Source: Halomonadaceae bacterium T82-2 (GTDB taxonomy: Bacteria > Pseudomonadota > Gammaproteobacteria > Pseudomonadales > Halomonadaceae). Taken from it: 64,000 nt of DNA. The stretch covers positions 1 through 64,000 of the forward strand of contig LSBP01000007.1 of assembly GCA_001577635.1 (NCBI GenBank), in the 5' to 3' direction. The translations under genes and the position numbers were made by a program. The number at the start of each line of letters is the position of its first letter. Position 1 is the stretch's first letter. This document shows, in pieces, positions 58,677-64,000 of the stretch. The notes beneath the pieces are model-generated. The model searched no databases, was not told where the DNA came from, and was given only the letters and a program-made list of their open reading frames with translations.

Positions 58677-59321
58677 ATGCTGAGTGACCGCCTGAACACG
58701 GCGCCGGTCGACGGTGTGCTCTACCTCCACGGCTTCAACAGCGGCAGCGCCTCGCCCAAGGCGCAGCTGATGCGCGCCGCCTGCGCGAGCCTGCGTCACG
58801 GCGGCCGACCGTTGGCATGCCGTACGCCGCAGCTGTCGCACCGGCCGGACGCGGCCCTGGCGCGGGCCGAGGCCGAACTGGCCGAGCTCGGCGACAATGT
58901 GCTGCTGGTGGGCAGTTCGATGGGCGGTTTTCTGGCCAGCGTGCTGGCGGAACGTCACGACCTGCCGGCGGTGGTGATCAACCCGGCGGTGGCGCCGGCC
59001 GGGCTGGTCGATGCCTGGTGGGGCCAGGCGTTCGTCAACCCCTACAATGGTGAACGCTTCACCGTCGAGGCGGCGCACCGGGAGGCGCTGGCGGCCATGA
59101 CGCCGGCGTACCTGACGCCTGAACGCTACCTGCTGCTGCTGGGTACCGCCGACGAGACCCTCGACTGTCGTGATGCGTTTCGCGCCTATCGCGGCTGCCG
59201 CATGCTGATCGAGCCGGGCGGCGATCACGGCTTCAGCCATCTGGCAGCCTATCTGCCCGCGGTGCTGGCGCACGGCGGGCATACGTTCGCCGGCCCGCTC
59301 GACGCCCCGTCCGCGCCCTGA
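58677..59321 (+). CDS. yqiA: YqiA-family esterase
   Basis: LYLHGFNSGSASPKAQLM; VGSSMGGFLAS; immediately upstream of parE. Confidence 0.92.
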   Translation: MLSDRLNTAPVDGVLYLHGFNSGSASPKAQLMRAACASLRHGGRPLACRTPQLSHRPDAALARAEAELAELGDNVLLVGSSMGGFLASVLAERHDLPAVVINPAVAPAGLVDAWWGQAFVNPYNGERFTVEAAHREALAAMTPAYLTPERYLLLLGTADETLDCRDAFRAYRGCRMLIEPGGDHGFSHLAAYLPAVLAHGGHTFAGPLDAPSAP

Positions 59322-61238
<1,917 letters not shown>

Positions 61239-61245
61239 CCACGCC

Positions 61246-63501
61246 ATGACCATGGATATCCACGTGGAGGAGGGCGACGTCGAACGCCTCTCCCTGAAGG
61301 AATACACCGAGAAGGCGTATCTCGACTATTCGATGTACGTGATTCTCGATCGCGCGCTGCCGCACGTCGGTGACGGCATGAAGCCGGTCCAGCGGCGCAT
61401 CATCTACGCCATGCGCGAGCTGTCGCTGACCGCCAACGCCAAGTACAAGAAGTCGGCGCGTACCGTCGGCGACGTGCTGGGCAAGTTCCATCCCCACGGC
61501 GACAGTGCCTGCTACGAGGCGATGGTGCTGATGGCCCAGCCGTTCAGCTACCGGTATCCGCTGGTCGACGGCCAGGGCAACTGGGGCAGCCCCGACGATC
61601 CCAAGTCGTTCGCGGCGATGCGCTATACCGAGGCGCGGCTGTCGAAGTTCTCCGAGGTGCTGCTCGGCGAGCTCGGCCAGGGCACCGTCGACTGGATGCC
61701 CAACTTCGACGGCACCATGAACGAGCCGGCGGTGCTGCCGGCGCGCCTGCCGCACGTGCTGCTCAATGGCGCCACCGGCATCGCGGTGGGCATGGCCACC
61801 GACATTCCGCCGCACAACGTGCATGAGGTGGTCGAGGCGACCTGCCATCTGTTGCGCCACCCGGACGCCACGGTGGGCGATCTCGTCGCCCATGTGCCGG
61901 CCCCGGACTTTCCCACCGAGGCGGAGATCATTACCTCGCGGGCCGATCTCGCCAAGCTCTACGAGAGCGGCCGCGGTTCGGTGAAGCTGCGCGCCCGCTA
62001 CAGCCTGGAAGAGGGCAATGTGGTGATCACCGCGCTGCCCTACCAGGTCAGCGGGTCCAAGGTGCTCGAGCAGATCGCCGACCAGATGCAGAAGAAGAAG
62101 CTGCCGATGGTCGCCGACCTGCGTGACGAGTCGACCCACGAGACGCCCACGCGGCTGGTCATCGAGCCGCGTTCCAGCCGTGTCGATATCGAGTCGCTGA
62201 TGGCGCATCTGTTCGCCACCACCGATCTCGAGAAGAACGTGCGCGTCAATCTCAACGTCATCGGCCTCGACGGCCGCCCGCGGGTGCTGTCGCTGGCCGA
62301 GATGCTCGGCGAGTGGCTGCGCTACCGGCGGGCCACGGTGCGCCGGCGGCTCGAGCACCGGCTGGGCAAGGTCGAGGATCGCCTGCACATTCTCGAGGGC
62401 CTGCTCGCCGCCTACCTCAACATCGACGAGGTGATCCGCATCATCCGCGAGGAGGACGAGCCCAAGCCGGCGCTGATCGAGGCCTTCGGCATTTCCGAGC
62501 GCCAGGCCGAGGCGATCCTCGAGCTGCGCCTGCGCCACCTGGCGCGTCTCGAGGAGATGAAGATCCGCGGCGAGCAGGATGACCTCCAGGCCGAGCGCGA
62601 GCGACTCAAGGAGCTGCTCGGCAACGACGCGGCGCTCACCGACCTGATCGAGGAGGAACTGCGCGAGGCCGATCGCGAGTACGGTGACCCGCGCCGCTCG
62701 CCGATCGTCGAGCGCGAAGAGGCCCGAGCGCTGTCCGAGGTCGAGCTGATGGGCGCCGACCCGATCACCGTGGTGCTCTCCGAGAAGGGCTGGATTCGCA
62801 GTGCCAAGGGCCACGATATCGACCCGGCGGGGCTCTCCTACAAGGCCGGTGACCGCTTCCATCTCGCCGCCCGCGGCAAGACCAACCAGCCGCTGGTGCT
62901 GCTCGACGACAGCGGGCGCGCCTATACGCTGACCGCCCACAACCTGCCCAGCGCCCGCAGCCAGGGTGAGCCGATCACCGGGCGCATCAACCCCCCTGCC
63001 GGTGCGCACATGATAGGGGTCTTGCTGGCCCCGCCGGATACCCGTTACCTGCTGGCGTCCGACGGCGGCTACGGGTTCCGTACCTCGCTCGAGGCGCTGA
63101 TCGGCAAGAACAAGGCCGGCAAGGCGGTACTCAGCGTGCCCAAGGGCTGCAACGTCCTGCCGCCGCGGCGGGTGCCGGAGGAGGCCGAGGGGGCGCGTGT
63201 CGCAGTGGTGTCCAACGAGGGGCGGTTGCTGGTCTTCGATCTCGATCAGCTGCCGGAAATGGCCAAGGGCAAGGGCAACAAGATGCTCGACATCCCCGGC
63301 CCGCGAGCGGCCCGGCGCGAGGAGTTCATCCGCGACTGGGTCGTGCTGCCCCCCGACGCGCCGCTGGTGGTGCAGGCCGGCAAGCGCAAGCTGACCCTCA
63401 AACCCGACGACCTCGGTTATTATGCCGGCGAACGCGGCCGGCGCGGCAGCAAGCTGCCCCGTGGATTCCAGAAGGTCGACCGGCTCGAGGCGGGTTCTTG
63501 A
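61246..63501 (+). CDS. parC: DNA topoisomerase IV subunit A
   Basis: [77 protein letters not shown]. Confidence 0.97.
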   Translation: MTMDIHVEEGDVERLSLKEYTEKAYLDYSMYVILDRALPHVGDGMKPVQRRIIYAMRELSLTANAKYKKSARTVGDVLGKFHPHGDSACYEAMVLMAQPFSYRYPLVDGQGNWGSPDDPKSFAAMRYTEARLSKFSEVLLGELGQGTVDWMPNFDGTMNEPAVLPARLPHVLLNGATGIAVGMATDIPPHNVHEVVEATCHLLRHPDATVGDLVAHVPAPDFPTEAEIITSRADLAKLYESGRGSVKLRARYSLEEGNVVITALPYQVSGSKVLEQIADQMQKKKLPMVADLRDESTHETPTRLVIEPRSSRVDIESLMAHLFATTDLEKNVRVNLNVIGLDGRPRVLSLAEMLGEWLRYRRATVRRRLEHRLGKVEDRLHILEGLLAAYLNIDEVIRIIREEDEPKPALIEAFGISERQAEAILELRLRHLARLEEMKIRGEQDDLQAERERLKELLGNDAALTDLIEEELREADREYGDPRRSPIVEREEARALSEVELMGADPITVVLSEKGWIRSAKGHDIDPAGLSYKAGDRFHLAARGKTNQPLVLLDDSGRAYTLTAHNLPSARSQGEPITGRINPPAGAHMIGVLLAPPDTRYLLASDGGYGFRTSLEALIGKNKAGKAVLSVPKGCNVLPPRRVPEEAEGARVAVVSNEGRLLVFDLDQLPEMAKGKGNKMLDIPGPRAARREEFIRDWVVLPPDAPLVVQAGKRKLTLKPDDLGYYAGERGRRGSKLPRGFQKVDRLEAGS

Positions 63502-63571
63502 GCCACGGGCCGCGGGGTTCGCTCGTGGCCCGTGGTCCAGGGGGCGTCGCGATTCATGATGTGAGGATGCA

Positions 63572-64000
63572 ATGACACAACGATTTCTGATTCGCGCCAC
63601 GGGCAGCGCCCAGCCCGGCCAGCTGGCCGGGCTGGGCAAGGCGCTGGCCACCTGTGGCGCGCGGCTGCTGGACATCAACCAGAGCGTGACCTTCGGTATC
63701 GTCGACTTCGAGGCGCTGGTGGGTCTCGACCACGATGCCAGCCTCGAGGCCACGCTGGCCGAGGCCGGCGACCACCTGGGGCTCGACGTCCAGGCCATCC
63801 AGGTCGCCGCCGAGGACTACCATCGCTGGAGCGCCCAGGCCAGCCGGCCCCGGCTGATCCTCACCCTCCTGGCGCCGCGCCTGCCGGCGGGCATTCTCGC
63901 TGAGGTCGGCGCGCTCACCGCCGAGCACGGCCTGACCGTGGAGCTGATCCATCGTCTGTCGGGGCGTGAGCCGCTGGGCGGCACCCCGCTGGACGGCGAG
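63572..64000 (+). CDS. serB: phosphoserine phosphatase, N-terminal ACT-like part, truncated by window end
   Basis: Open frame from ATG 63572 to the window end: MTQRFLIRATGSAQPGQLAGLGKALATCGARLLDINQSVTFGIVDFEALVGL. Confidence 0.75.
   Translation, partial: MTQRFLIRATGSAQPGQLAGLGKALATCGARLLDINQSVTFGIVDFEALVGLDHDASLEATLAEAGDHLGLDVQAIQVAAEDYHRWSAQASRPRLILTLLAPRLPAGILAEVGALTAEHGLTVELIHRLSGREPLGGTPLDGE

Overview
This 64 kb, GC-rich window looks like a gammaproteobacterial chromosome segment, probably Halomonas or a relative; that assignment is inferred from gene content and order. It is mostly core genome: nudE/yrfG/hslR/hslO/pckA, tex, gshA, dsbB, an NCS2 permease, rsd, an RND pump with its adaptor, mqo, rppH/ptsP, lgt/thyA/folA, a porin, c-di-GMP enzymes, a carboxynorspermidine polyamine pathway, tRNA-Arg(CCU), cmoM, rsmC, greB, nudF/yqiB/cpdA, cysD/cysN, cmoBA, pgi, yqiA/parE/parC, and the 5' part of serB. 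I saw no CRISPR array, prophage or classical transposon. The strongest candidates for something new are: (i) a compact unit encoding an S23/IVP-type four-helix-bundle protein, inserted between cysD and cysN, flanked by purine-rich/pyrimidine-rich inverted ends that could pair in RNA, and abutting a perfect 11-bp hairpin that spans the cysD stop codon; (ii) a GGA-rich intergenic segment ending in an intrinsic terminator, resembling a CsrB/RsmZ-type RNA; (iii) an ORF-poor locus of about 0.7 kb with an AT-rich island and a nested structured RNA candidate; (iv) a hairpin/U-tract leader immediately upstream of pckA; (v) a pair of small exported proteins sharing an APGxGxDAxE motif; and (vi) several unusual architectures (membrane-anchored lone receiver domain, coiled-coil ProQ, DoxD-DoxA-like fusion, duplicated beta-domain exported protein). 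All calls come from reading the sequence; no database search was run.
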